Assembly (NCBI RefSeq): GCF_003667275.1 | Contig: NZ_RCNV01000008.1 | Coordinates: 112,685-176,684, forward strand | Length of the DNA: 64,000 bases | Direction of reading: 5' to 3' | Source of the DNA: Mesonia aquimarina | GTDB lineage: Bacteria > Bacteroidota > Bacteroidia > Flavobacteriales > Flavobacteriaceae | Part shown: in pieces, positions 16,880-26,380 of the stretch | Layout of the letters: every line of letters begins with the position of its first letter | How positions within the stretch are numbered: the first letter of the stretch is position 1 | Translations under genes and position numbers: made by a program | The notes under the pieces: model-generated | Database searches by the model: none | Told to the model about the DNA's origin: nothing | Seen by the model: the letters and a program-made list of their open reading frames with translations, nothing else

Positions 16880-19345
16880 ATGTATGTAATTAAAAGAAAC
16901 GGACAAAAAGAGCCGGTGATGTTCGATAAAATCACCGCCAGAGTTAGAAAATTATGCTATAGTTTAAATCCATTAGTCGAACCTACAAAAGTCGCTATGC
17001 GCGTAATTGAAGGTTTGTACGATGGTGTAACGACAAGCGAACTTGATAATCTAGCAGCAGAAGTAGCGGCAACCATGACAACCACGCATCCGGATTACGC
17101 ACATTTGGCTGCAAGAATTTCGGTGTCTAATTTGCACAAAAACACCAAGAAAACTTTTTCTGAAGTAATGACCGATTTATATGAATATGTAAATCCACGT
17201 ACCGGTAAAAAGGCACCATTGCTTTCAGATGAAGTATACAAAGTAATTATGGAAAATAAAGATATTCTGGATTCTAGAATTATCTACAACCGCGATTTCG
17301 GGTACGATTATTTCGGTTTTAAAACTTTAGAGCGCTCTTATTTATTAAAATTAGACGGAGAAATCGCAGAACGTCCGCAACATATGTTGATGCGCGTTTC
17401 CGTAGGAATTCATTTAAACGATATCGATTCAGCTTTAGAAACCTATGAGTTGATGTCTAAAAAATATTTTACTCACGCTACGCCAACTTTATTTAATTCA
17501 GGAACTCCAAAACCGCAAATGTCGTCTTGTTTCCTTTTAACCATGAAAGATGACAGCATTGACGGAATTTACGATACTTTAAAACAAACGGCAAAAATAT
17601 CGCAATCTGCCGGGGGAATAGGATTGTCTATTCACAACATTCGCGCTACGGGATCGTATATTTCAGGAACTAACGGAACTTCTAACGGAATTGTACCAAT
17701 GCTTCGTGTGTATAACGATACAGCGCGTTATGTAGATCAAGGGGGCGGAAAACGAAAAGGTTCTTTCGCTATGTATGTGGAGCCTTGGCACGCCGATATT
17801 TTCGATTTCTTAGACTTGAAGAAAAATCACGGAGCGGAAGAACGTCGTGCCAGAGATTTATTCTATGCGATGTGGATTCCAGATTTGTTTATGAAAAGAG
17901 TAGAAGAAGATTCTACGTGGACGCTGATGTGTCCGAATGAATGCCCAAATTTATTCAACGTTCACGGTGAAGAATTTGAAAAACTTTACACCAAATACGA
18001 AGAAGAAGGAAAAGGAAGAAAAACTATAAAAGCGCGTGAACTTTGGGAGAAAATTTTAGAATCTCAAATTGAAACCGGAACGCCTTATATGTTGTACAAA
18101 GATTCGGCGAACAGAAAATCGAATCAGAAAAATTTAGGAACTATTCGTTCTTCAAATTTATGTACAGAAATTCTGGAATATACGAGTCCAGATGAGGTTG
18201 CGGTTTGTAATTTAGCTTCCATCGCTTTACCAATGTTTGTAAAAGATGGTCAGTTCGATCACAAAGAATTGTTCAAAATTACCAAGCGTGTTATTAAGAA
18301 TTTAAATAAAGTAATCGATAGAAATTACTACCCGGTAAAAGAAGCCGAAAATTCTAATTTTCGTCATCGTCCGGTTGGATTAGGAATTCAAGGTTTAGCC
18401 GATGCGTTTATAAAACTACGCATGCCGTTTACCAGTGATGATGCGAAAAAATTAAACCAAGAAATTTTTGAAACGCTTTATTTTGGTGCTGTAACCGCTT
18501 CGATGGAATTAGCAAAAGAAGAAGGTCCTTATTCAACTTACGAAGGTTCACCAATTAGTCAAGGAGAATTTCAATATAATTTGTGGGGAATTAAAGATGA
18601 AGATTTAAGCGGAAGATGGGATTGGAAAAACCTACGTGAAAAAGTATTGAAAAACGGTGTTCGAAATTCATTATTACTAGCGCCAATGCCAACAGCGTCA
18701 ACTTCTCAAATTTTAGGAAATAATGAAGCTTTTGAACCGTATACCTCTAACATTTACACAAGACGTGTACTTTCAGGAGAATTTATTGTGGTAAATAAAC
18801 ATTTGTTGGAAGATTTGGTACGTTTAGATTTATGGACCGATGATGTAAAAGACGCCATTATGCGCGCAAACGGATCTGTTCAAGGTATTGATGTGATTCC
18901 TCAGGAATTAAAAGAACTGTATAAAACCGTATGGGAATTATCAATGAAAGATATTATTGATATGTCGCGTCAGCGTGGGTATTTTATAGATCAGTCGCAA
19001 TCGCTCAACTTATTTATGGAAGGCGCAACGATGGCAAAATTAACCTCAATGCATTTCTACGCTTGGAAAAGCGGACTTAAAACGGGAATGTATTACTTAA
19101 GAACAAAATCTGCCGTAGATGCCATTAAATTTACGTTGAGTAATGAGAAAAAAGCATCACCAGAGCAACAAGAAGCTGCTGCAAAAGCTGCGGAAACGTT
19201 AAAAGCTGAGCGACTTAAAGCACAACAAAAGAAAGAAGAACCCGTAACGCCGGAAGGAACCTCGCTTTCTCCGGAAGAATTACGAAACATAATTAAACAG
19301 TCTAAAGAATCTGAAGGAGACGATTGTTTAATGTGCGGTTCTTAA
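16880..19345 (+). CDS. nrdA: Ribonucleoside-diphosphate reductase, alpha (catalytic) subunit
   Basis: The protein has 821 residues. An N-terminal ATP-cone starts at once ([22 protein letters not shown]), so overall activity should respond to ATP/dATP. The catalytic domain contains SSCFLLTM (first redox Cys), SSNLCTEI (radical Cys with Asn and Glu), [11 protein letters not shown] (second redox Cys) and [19 protein letters not shown]. The tail ends DDCLMCGS, with C816 and C819 as the thiol pair that re-reduces the active site. About 60 residues rich in Ala, Glu and Lys (about 748-808) form a flexible linker to this tail. It forms the class Ia enzyme with NrdB encoded just upstream. Confidence 0.97.
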   Translation: MYVIKRNGQKEPVMFDKITARVRKLCYSLNPLVEPTKVAMRVIEGLYDGVTTSELDNLAAEVAATMTTTHPDYAHLAARISVSNLHKNTKKTFSEVMTDLYEYVNPRTGKKAPLLSDEVYKVIMENKDILDSRIIYNRDFGYDYFGFKTLERSYLLKLDGEIAERPQHMLMRVSVGIHLNDIDSALETYELMSKKYFTHATPTLFNSGTPKPQMSSCFLLTMKDDSIDGIYDTLKQTAKISQSAGGIGLSIHNIRATGSYISGTNGTSNGIVPMLRVYNDTARYVDQGGGKRKGSFAMYVEPWHADIFDFLDLKKNHGAEERRARDLFYAMWIPDLFMKRVEEDSTWTLMCPNECPNLFNVHGEEFEKLYTKYEEEGKGRKTIKARELWEKILESQIETGTPYMLYKDSANRKSNQKNLGTIRSSNLCTEILEYTSPDEVAVCNLASIALPMFVKDGQFDHKELFKITKRVIKNLNKVIDRNYYPVKEAENSNFRHRPVGLGIQGLADAFIKLRMPFTSDDAKKLNQEIFETLYFGAVTASMELAKEEGPYSTYEGSPISQGEFQYNLWGIKDEDLSGRWDWKNLREKVLKNGVRNSLLLAPMPTASTSQILGNNEAFEPYTSNIYTRRVLSGEFIVVNKHLLEDLVRLDLWTDDVKDAIMRANGSVQGIDVIPQELKELYKTVWELSMKDIIDMSRQRGYFIDQSQSLNLFMEGATMAKLTSMHFYAWKSGLKTGMYYLRTKSAVDAIKFTLSNEKKASPEQQEAAAKAAETLKAERLKAQQKKEEPVTPEGTSLSPEELRNIIKQSKESEGDDCLMCGS

Positions 19346-19370
19346 TTTTTATTTTATAGTTAATAAACGA

Positions 19371-19515
19371 AGAGGCTATTTAAAAAGTTGATGTTGGTCA
19401 ACCTGAACTTGATTCAGGTTCTCATTTGGTTTTTTTAATCATTGGTGAGATCCTGTTCCGATAGTTATCGGAAAAAATTCAGAATGACAGTTTTATAACT
19501 TTTTAGATAGCCTCT
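19371..19515. mobile_element. Palindromic MITE/REP-like element between nrdA and dgt
   Basis: The element is bounded by 19-base inverted repeats: AGAGGCTATTTAAAAAGTT at 19371-19389 and its complement at 19497-19515, with one mismatch. Inside are CTGAACTTGATTCAG at about 19403-19417 and a second partial palindrome around 19451-19487 (GATCCTGTTCCGATAG, CAGAATGAC). These inner motifs resemble repeats found scattered between genes in flavobacterial genomes. The right arm runs into TTTTTT, so it could also terminate nrdA transcripts. No transposase is present. Confidence 0.6.
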
Positions 19516-19547
19516 TTTTTATATTTTTACCTTTTCAACATAATTCT

Positions 19548-20894
19548 ATGAACTGGCAACAATTACTTTCCTTACAACGCGCAGGCGATAAAAAAGTTAG
19601 ACTCCGTAAAGATCAAGATGAAACGCGCTTAGGTTTTGAAGTCGATTACGATCGCGTGATTTTTTCTTCCGCATTTAGAAGTCTGCAAGATAAAACGCAA
19701 GTAATTCCGCTTTCAAAAACCGATTTTGTCCACACGCGATTAACGCACAGTTTAGAAGTTTCGGTTGTCGGGCGATCGTTAGGAAGAATTGTCGGAAAAA
19801 AAATACTAGAAAAATATCCAGAATTAGCGAAAACCTACGGCTACCAATTTAATGATTTTGGAGCAATTGTCGCTGCCGCAGCATTAGCACATGATATTGG
19901 GAATCCGCCTTTCGGGCATTCAGGAGAAAAAGCAATTGGCGAATATTTTAAAACCGGAAACGGCAAACGTTTTAAAGAGCAATTAAGCGAAAAAGAATAC
20001 CACGATTTAACCCATTTTGAAGGAAACGCCAATGGATTTAAATTATTAACTGAAACTAGAAACGGAACAAAAGATGGTTTGCGTTTATCGTATGCTACGC
20101 TTGGCGCGTTTACGAAATATCCAAAAGAATCGCTTCCGCATAAACCTTCAAAAAAAATAGGTGATAAAAAATTCGGTTACTTTCAAAGTGAAAAAAATAT
20201 TTTTGAAGATGTGGCGAAAGAGCTTGGTTTATTGTCCACAGGAAACGATGACGATGTTCATTTTAAACGGCATCCGTTAACTTTTTTAGTGGAAGCCGCA
20301 GATGACATTTGTTACACCATAATTGATTTTGAAGACGGAATAAACCTCGGTTTAATCGAAGAAGAATTTGCCTTAGAATATTTAATAAAACTGGTAAAAG
20401 ACACGATTGATATTGAAAAATATCATGCGTTAACTACTAAAAACAGTCGGTTGAGTTATTTGCGTTCGTTAGCAATCAATACGTTAATCCAAGAAGCTAC
20501 GCGTGTTTTTATTGAAAACGAAGAAGAAATTCTAAGCGGAGGATTTTCGTTTTCATTATTAGAAAGATCAAATTTTACCGCGCAAATAGAAGATATACTT
20601 TCCATTAGCAGAAATAAAATTTATCAAAGTAATGAAGTGATGGAAAAAGAAATCGCGGGCTACAAAATAATTTCTACGTTGTTAGAGGTGTACACTGTTG
20701 CTGTTCAAAATTATAAAAACCATGAAGCTACTAATTACGATAAGTTAATTATCAATAGTTTGCTAACCGAAAACGAGTTTGAAAACAAGTCAACTTATGA
20801 ATGGCTAATTAGCCTATCGAGTCAAGTAGCATCCTTAACTGATGGGAATGCTTTACGGATTTATAGAAAACTTTCCGGTTTCGATAGTTACTAA
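19548..20894 (+). CDS. dgt: Deoxyguanosinetriphosphate triphosphohydrolase (dGTPase)
   Basis: The protein has 448 residues of the HD superfamily. The metal site is made by THSLEVSVVGRS (first His), ALAHDIGNPPFGHSGE (the HD pair) and VEAADDICYTIIDFEDG (downstream Asp). The opening RLGFEVDYDRVIFSSAFRSLQDKTQV is typical of long dGTPases. The enzyme hydrolyses dGTP, and in some homologues other dNTPs, to the nucleoside and triphosphate. Its place after nrdBA puts synthesis and breakdown of dNTPs side by side, although the palindromic element and probable terminator separate the transcripts. Confidence 0.94.
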   Translation: MNWQQLLSLQRAGDKKVRLRKDQDETRLGFEVDYDRVIFSSAFRSLQDKTQVIPLSKTDFVHTRLTHSLEVSVVGRSLGRIVGKKILEKYPELAKTYGYQFNDFGAIVAAAALAHDIGNPPFGHSGEKAIGEYFKTGNGKRFKEQLSEKEYHDLTHFEGNANGFKLLTETRNGTKDGLRLSYATLGAFTKYPKESLPHKPSKKIGDKKFGYFQSEKNIFEDVAKELGLLSTGNDDDVHFKRHPLTFLVEAADDICYTIIDFEDGINLGLIEEEFALEYLIKLVKDTIDIEKYHALTTKNSRLSYLRSLAINTLIQEATRVFIENEEEILSGGFSFSLLERSNFTAQIEDILSISRNKIYQSNEVMEKEIAGYKIISTLLEVYTVAVQNYKNHEATNYDKLIINSLLTENEFENKSTYEWLISLSSQVASLTDGNALRIYRKLSGFDSY

Positions 20895-20955
20895 ATTGCT
20901 GTAGCAAATAATAGATAGTCTTTTAATTAAACTGTATTTTTAAAAAAAACATCCG

Positions 20956-23574
20956 ATGTACAAAACTACTTTTTTATTTTTACTGGCGCTTTTTGTGTCT
21001 TTTTCTTTTCAAGCCCAAGAGCAAGTTGAACAATTGTGCAAGGATTATTTACTAAAAAATCAACAGAGTTTTCTTGAAAGTGATGTTCAAGATTTAAAGA
21101 TAATTTCTGAGCATTATTCACAAAATAAAGCATACAATTATGTATATGTTCAACAATTTTTAGATGAAAATCCTATTCAGAATGCTATGGGTACATTTGT
21201 TATCAAAAATGGAGAAGTAGTTTCTTATCAAGGCAATTTTATTCGAAATATTGATGCGAAAAAAAATATAAGTCAGCCGAAAATTTCTCCAATAGAGGCA
21301 TTAAAAAAGGCAACAGAAAACGTAAAAATAAATTACGAAGGAGAAGTTCGCTTAATTGAATCAGAAAATAAACTCCTTGTAAAAGCACCAGAAATCAGTG
21401 ACCAAGCAATTCCTGTAGACTTAATTTATATTGCTGAAGAAGAAAAATTAAGCTTAAGCTGGAAATTAGTAATCAAAAAAAATAATCATTGGTGGTCAAT
21501 TGCCGTTGATGCCAATTCGGGTAAGATCCTTTGGAAAAATGATTGGGTTAACGAATGTAGTTTTGATTCATTTGAAAATGACAAAAAAAGTGTTTTAGAA
21601 AAAAAACTTGCGAAAAATGCCATAGTTTTTTCTACTAACGCAAGTTATAACGTTTATGAAAGACCTATTGCATCTCCGGATCACGGGAGTAGAACGCTAG
21701 TAAATTCGCCCGAAAATTTAAATGCCTCACCATTTGGTTGGCACGATGATAACGGGGTCGATGGCGAAGAATACACCGATACACGCGGAAATAATGTTTG
21801 GGCTTATGAAAATAGAGATGGTGATAATAATGTAGGTAGGTTTGCTGAAGGTGGAACAAATTTGGTATTTGACCAAAATTTAAATTTAAATCAAGATCCG
21901 TTAGCTTATGTAGATGCAGCAACGGTTAATTTATTTTACTGGAATAATTTAATGCATGATGTTTGGCACGAATACGGTTTTGATGAAGCCAGCGGAAATT
22001 TTCAAACTACAAATTATGGAAGTGTAGGTTTTGGTTCAGATCAAGTTTTAGCTAGAGCACAAGACGGAGCAAATAACGGACCTGGAAATAACGCTACTTT
22101 TGGAACACCGCCAGATGGGCAAAGTGGTGTTATGCGCATGTTTACGTGGGGTTCTACTGATCCACCTTTTTTGTTATCAATTAATTCCCCACAATCCTTA
22201 GCCGGTAATTATGAAGCTTTACAAGCGGTTTTTGCGGCAAATATTCCGATCAGCGGTATTCAGTCAGATTTAGTATTAATTGAGGAATCAAACTCTTTTA
22301 CATCAGATCCATATGACGCTTGCGAAACGATTGCTAACGCTAATCAACTTAATGGGAATATTGCAGTCATCAGAAGAGGAACCTGTTCTTTTTTAGAGAA
22401 AATTCAGAAAGTACAAAATGCAGGAGCAGTAGGCGCAATTATTGTCAATAATGTTGGCGGAGATGTAATTTATATGCAAAGTAATTCTACGCCAAATATT
22501 ACTATTCCAGCCATTATGATTTCTCAATCCGATGGAACTCCATTAATCAATAGTTTAATAGCAAATCAAACAATTAACGGAACCTTAGAAAATATAGGAC
22601 CTTTTGGAAAAGATGGCGATTTTGATGCCGGTATTATTGCACATGAATATGGTCACGGTATTTCTAACCGATTAACAGGAGGTGCCGCAAGTGCAGATTG
22701 TTTAGTAGGTTGTGTAGATTACGATCAAAATGGAAATTGCATTCAAGCAACCGAACAAATGGGAGAAGGTTGGAGCGATTATTTTGCTTTAGTGATGACT
22801 CAAAAAACTACTGACCAGGCTGAAGATGCAAAAGGAATAGCGACTTATGTAACTAATCAGCCAATCGACGGAACAGGGATTAGAAATGCACCCTATTCAA
22901 CTGATTTTTCAGTAAATGATTTTACTTATGGCGATACCAATAACACCTCGCAACTTAGCGCTCCGCACGGCGTAGGTTTTGTTTGGGCAACAATGTTATG
23001 GGATTTGCATTGGGCGTTTATTGGCGAATATGGTTTTGATGATGATATTTACAACGGTACGGGAGGAAACAATAAAGTGATGCAATTAGTAATTGACGGC
23101 CTTAAATTACAAACCTGTAATCCCGGTTTTGTAGATGGGCGTGATGCTATTTTACAAGCCGATATTTTACAAAATAATGGCGATAATCAATGTTTAATTT
23201 GGTCGGTTTTTGCTAATCGAGGATTGGGTTATAGCGCAACTCAAGGAAGTTCTTTATCGAGAACAGATCAAACCGAAGCTTTTGATATGCCACCAAACGC
23301 TGTGTTAGATTGTAGTTTAGGAATAGGTGCTACTGAAGAAAATTTATGGCGAGTTTATCCAAATCCAACGAATGGTTTAGTGACAATCAGCACAAAAAAC
23401 TCCGTGAATAATTCAGCTGAAATAAATATTTTTGACATCAACGGACGAGAAGTTTTTACGGCAACGACAACCGCAAGTCAGCCTGTAGACGTGTCTAGCT
23501 TGACTACTGGGGTGTATATTCTAAAAATTCAATCAGGAGAAAAAATACAAACTGAAAAATTAATTGTGGAGTAG
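20956..23574 (+). CDS. Secreted M36 (fungalysin-type) metalloprotease with PA domain and T9SS type A sorting tail
   Basis: The protein has 872 residues with a signal peptide (cleavage near FSFQAQ). Residues of about 20-200 form an FTP/PepSY-like propeptide. The M36 domain contains the zinc motif HEYGH (H563, E564, H567) and the third ligand Glu in QMGEGWSDYF (about residue 604). A protease-associated insert (about 440-550; FLEKIQKVQNAGAVGAIIVNN) sits inside the catalytic region, as in other flavobacterial members. The last 80 residues (WRVYPNPTNGLVTI to KLIVE) are a type A T9SS C-terminal domain. The enzyme should be exported to digest external protein. All catalytic residues are present. Confidence 0.93.
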   Translation: MYKTTFLFLLALFVSFSFQAQEQVEQLCKDYLLKNQQSFLESDVQDLKIISEHYSQNKAYNYVYVQQFLDENPIQNAMGTFVIKNGEVVSYQGNFIRNIDAKKNISQPKISPIEALKKATENVKINYEGEVRLIESENKLLVKAPEISDQAIPVDLIYIAEEEKLSLSWKLVIKKNNHWWSIAVDANSGKILWKNDWVNECSFDSFENDKKSVLEKKLAKNAIVFSTNASYNVYERPIASPDHGSRTLVNSPENLNASPFGWHDDNGVDGEEYTDTRGNNVWAYENRDGDNNVGRFAEGGTNLVFDQNLNLNQDPLAYVDAATVNLFYWNNLMHDVWHEYGFDEASGNFQTTNYGSVGFGSDQVLARAQDGANNGPGNNATFGTPPDGQSGVMRMFTWGSTDPPFLLSINSPQSLAGNYEALQAVFAANIPISGIQSDLVLIEESNSFTSDPYDACETIANANQLNGNIAVIRRGTCSFLEKIQKVQNAGAVGAIIVNNVGGDVIYMQSNSTPNITIPAIMISQSDGTPLINSLIANQTINGTLENIGPFGKDGDFDAGIIAHEYGHGISNRLTGGAASADCLVGCVDYDQNGNCIQATEQMGEGWSDYFALVMTQKTTDQAEDAKGIATYVTNQPIDGTGIRNAPYSTDFSVNDFTYGDTNNTSQLSAPHGVGFVWATMLWDLHWAFIGEYGFDDDIYNGTGGNNKVMQLVIDGLKLQTCNPGFVDGRDAILQADILQNNGDNQCLIWSVFANRGLGYSATQGSSLSRTDQTEAFDMPPNAVLDCSLGIGATEENLWRVYPNPTNGLVTISTKNSVNNSAEINIFDINGREVFTATTTASQPVDVSSLTTGVYILKIQSGEKIQTEKLIVE

Positions 23575-23596
23575 GTTATTTTATTAATAGTGGTAG

Positions 23597-23604
23597 TACA
23601 TTTG
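23597..23604 (+). promoter_or_regulatory. -7 promoter box of the 154-residue secreted protein gene
   Basis: TACATTTG is an exact TAnnTTTG match 11 bases before the ATG at 23616. It suggests the gene is transcribed separately from the upstream protease. Confidence 0.45.
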
Positions 23605-23615
23605 AAAAACACAAA

Positions 23616-24080
23616 ATGATAAAAATAAAACCAATTTTTAACAAATTAATCTTTCTGCTTCTGTTCTGCATATCTTTTGGAATTGAAGCCCAAAACATTT
23701 TCGAAGTAAAATTTGAAGGTTGTAATACTGACAGATTTGCAACCGAAAAAGACTCAATAGAAGTTAAGTCAATTGACAAAGATTTGGTTTACGTTTTAGC
23801 AAATAATTTGGAAAAAGAAAATGTACAAAAAATCAAAGGACTGTTGAGTTGCCAAATCATAGTAGACCTAAATGGAAAATCCTGTCTTTTAAGTGTGAAT
23901 AATGAAACGAATATTTCTACTGAAAAATTAAACTTAAAAGAAATTATTGACCAAAATCTGAGCTGGGAAAAACCAGTTGAAAAAACCTCTGTGATAGTAG
24001 CAATTATGTTTTACGGAAAGTCAGTTGAGAAAAAAAGAATTGGTATGAGTAGCGAAAAAGGTTTTCATCCAATTGAATAA
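23616..24080 (+). CDS. Small secreted protein of unknown function
   Basis: The protein has 154 residues with a signal peptide (cleavage near GIEAQ). The mature part has two Cys in its middle (LLSCQIIVDLNGKSCLL) and a pattern of a strand, a turn with LNGK, an LNLKEIIDQNLSW helix and a final strand pair. This faintly recalls TonB C-terminal-type domains (VDxxGK, then a helix ending in W), but I am not confident. It has its own -7 box and converges with dxs. No catalytic motif is visible. Confidence 0.65.
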   Translation: MIKIKPIFNKLIFLLLFCISFGIEAQNIFEVKFEGCNTDRFATEKDSIEVKSIDKDLVYVLANNLEKENVQKIKGLLSCQIIVDLNGKSCLLSVNNETNISTEKLNLKEIIDQNLSWEKPVEKTSVIVAIMFYGKSVEKKRIGMSSEKGFHPIE

Positions 24081-24120
24081 AAACGTTTCCACAACAACTA
24101 ACACAAGTAATTTTAAATCA

Positions 24121-25899
24121 TTAGTGGCCTGATAAAATTTCCTCTTCTAAAGCAGCTATAATTTTTTTAACAGAAATTCCGGCTAATTCATGAAGTTCTG
24201 CGGTTTTTCCTTGTTCTATAAATTCATCTTGAATTCCTATAGGGATAATTGAAGATTGGTATCGATTTTTGTTTGCAAAACTCAACACGGCTTCATTAAA
24301 ACCACCACAAACAGCACCGTCTTCAATCGTAATTACTTTTTTGAATTTTTTAAAGATTTGATGCAATTGTTCTTCATCTAAGGGTTTTACAAAACGCATA
24401 TCAATAATTTCAATAGAGTTTTCAGGAAAAGATTTTGCTGCTTCTTTTACATTTTGAAGCATATTCCCTACGCTTAATACCGCTATTTTTTTGCCCGACT
24501 GAATTTTTTTAGAGCTTCCTATTTTAATTTTTTCAAGAGGTTTTTTCCAATCTTTTATCGTTCCGCGACCGCGGGGGTATCGGATAGCTATTGGATGATT
24601 TAAGCCTAAAGAAGCTGTGTATAGTATATTTCTTAACTCTAGTTCATCAGAAGGAGTAGCAATTAGCATATTAGGGATACAGCGTAAATAGGCAATATCA
24701 AAAACACCATGATGCGTAGCGCCGTCTTCACCAACCAAACCGGCACGATCAATACAAAAAATAACGGGTAAATTTTGTAAGGCAACATCGTGAATAACCT
24801 GATCATAAGCGCGTTGTAAAAACGTGGAATAAATAGCGCAAAAAACTACTTTTCCTTGGGTTGCCATTCCTGCAGAAAGCGTTACGGCGTGTTGTTCGGC
24901 AATTCCTACATCAAAAGCGCGATCGGGAAATTTTTGCATCATAAATTTTAACGAACTTCCGGTTGGCATGGCCGGTGTAATGCCGATAATGTTTTTATTT
25001 TCATGGGCTAAGTCAACTAAGGTTAACCCAAAAACATCTTGAAATTTAGGAGGAAGATGTTGATCATTTTTTGGAAAAACTTCCCCGGTTTTTTTATCAA
25101 ATTTTCCGGGTGCGTGATAGGTTACTTGATCTTCTTCAGCTTTTTGTAAACCTTTCCCTTTTTTGGTAATAACGTGTAAAAATTTTGGTCCGTTTACTTT
25201 TTTCAATTTTTCAAAAGCTGAAAAAAGTGAATCAAAATTATGCCCGTCAATTGGGCCGGAATAATGAAAGTTTAAGGCTTCAATAATATTAGCTTGTTTC
25301 GGTTTTTTTTCGATGCCGGCTTTGGTTAAATATTCTTTCAACGCGCCAACACTTGGGTCAATTCCAATAGCATTATCGTTTAAAATTATCCATAAATCAG
25401 TATTGGTTACGCCAGCATGGTTTAAGCCTTCAAACGCCATTCCGCTTGCAATAGAAGCATCACCAATTACGGCGATATGTTGTTTGTTTTCTCCATTTAA
25501 CTTAGAAGCGATAGCCATTCCTAAAGCCGCTGAAATGGAGGTTGAGCTGTGGCCCACGCCGAAGGTGTCAAAAATACTTTCGCTTCTTTTCGGGAAACCG
25601 CTCAAGCCGTTTAATTTCCTGTTGGTGCCAAAGTTATTTTTTCTGCCGGTTAAAATCTTATGTCCGTAAGCTTGGTGTCCCACGTCCCAAACCAATAAAT
25701 CTTTTGGCGTATTAAAAAAATAATGCAACGCAATTGTTAGTTCTACCACACCTAAACTTGCGCCTAGATGTCCTTCTTTAGCAGCCACAACATCAATAAT
25801 AAATTCACGCAATTCTTTAGCGAGTTGCGGTAATTTTTCAGCAGGAATTTTTCTTAAATCTTCCGGCGTGTTTATGGTATTTAAAATTGAAGTTTGCAT
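24121..25899 (-). CDS. dxs: 1-deoxy-D-xylulose-5-phosphate synthase
   Basis: With the start at 25899 (MQTSILNTINTPEDLRKIP) the protein has 592 residues. An in-frame ATG at 25938 exists but lies upstream of an exact TACCTTTG promoter box, so I prefer the inner start. Thiamine diphosphate and metal sites are visible: GVGHSSTSISAALGMA, GDASIASGMAFEGLNHAG and ILNDNAIGID; the catalytic Glu is in VGIAEQHAVTLSAGMA; the transketolase C-terminal domain follows. The enzyme joins pyruvate and glyceraldehyde-3-phosphate in the first step of the MEP isoprenoid pathway. It is divergent from tadA, whose start lies 40 bases away. Confidence 0.95.
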   Translation of the reverse strand: MQTSILNTINTPEDLRKIPAEKLPQLAKELREFIIDVVAAKEGHLGASLGVVELTIALHYFFNTPKDLLVWDVGHQAYGHKILTGRKNNFGTNRKLNGLSGFPKRSESIFDTFGVGHSSTSISAALGMAIASKLNGENKQHIAVIGDASIASGMAFEGLNHAGVTNTDLWIILNDNAIGIDPSVGALKEYLTKAGIEKKPKQANIIEALNFHYSGPIDGHNFDSLFSAFEKLKKVNGPKFLHVITKKGKGLQKAEEDQVTYHAPGKFDKKTGEVFPKNDQHLPPKFQDVFGLTLVDLAHENKNIIGITPAMPTGSSLKFMMQKFPDRAFDVGIAEQHAVTLSAGMATQGKVVFCAIYSTFLQRAYDQVIHDVALQNLPVIFCIDRAGLVGEDGATHHGVFDIAYLRCIPNMLIATPSDELELRNILYTASLGLNHPIAIRYPRGRGTIKDWKKPLEKIKIGSSKKIQSGKKIAVLSVGNMLQNVKEAAKSFPENSIEIIDMRFVKPLDEEQLHQIFKKFKKVITIEDGAVCGGFNEAVLSFANKNRYQSSIIPIGIQDEFIEQGKTAELHELAGISVKKIIAALEEEILSGH

Positions 25900-25905
25900 A
25901 CCTTG

Positions 25906-25913
25906 CAAAGGTA
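25906..25913 (-). promoter_or_regulatory. -7 promoter box of dxs
   Basis: The minus strand reads TACCTTTG, an exact TAnnTTTG, ending six bases before the ATG at 25899. It decides the dxs start, since transcription beginning here cannot include the ATG at 25938. Confidence 0.6.
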
Positions 25914-25939
25914 AGTTTTGAAATGATATTATAAACAAT

Positions 25940-26380
25940 ATGATAGAAGCTTTTGACGATTCTTATTTTATGAAGAAAGCGCTTGCAGAAGCACATTTAG
26001 CTTTTGAACGTGACGAAATTCCGGTTGGCGCAGTGATTGTGAGCAACCAAACTATTATTGCTCGCGGTCATAATTTAACCGAAATGCTGACCGATGTTAC
26101 CGCTCATGCCGAAATGCAAACTATAACAGCCGCGGCAAATTATTTAGGTGGAAAATATCTACGCGATTGTACGATGTATGTCACGTTAGAACCTTGCCAA
26201 ATGTGTGCCGGTGCGTTGTATTGGAGTCAGCTTTCTCGTTTGGTAATTGCCGCGCCAGATGAACGTCGTGGATATCGAAAAATGGGAGCGCAATTGCATC
26301 CAAAAACTAAGGTGGAATTTGGTTTGATGGAAACAGAGGCCTCTAAATTATTAAAAGATTTTTTTCAAAAAAAGCGTTAA
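25940..26380 (+). CDS. tadA: tRNA adenosine deaminase (TadA-type nucleoside deaminase)
   Basis: The protein has 146 residues. The zinc site is HAE at 56-58 and PCQMC at 85-89 (C86, C89), with the catalytic Glu58. FMKKALAEAHLAFERDEIPVGAV and the A-G-A-L-Y-W-S-Q stretch after the second Cys pair match TadA more than guanine or cytosine deaminases. TadA converts the wobble adenosine of tRNA-Arg to inosine. A guanine deaminase-like role cannot be excluded by sequence alone. The stop shares TTAA with the stop of the convergent gene. Confidence 0.9.
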   Translation: MIEAFDDSYFMKKALAEAHLAFERDEIPVGAVIVSNQTIIARGHNLTEMLTDVTAHAEMQTITAAANYLGGKYLRDCTMYVTLEPCQMCAGALYWSQLSRLVIAAPDERRGYRKMGAQLHPKTKVEFGLMETEASKLLKDFFQKKR

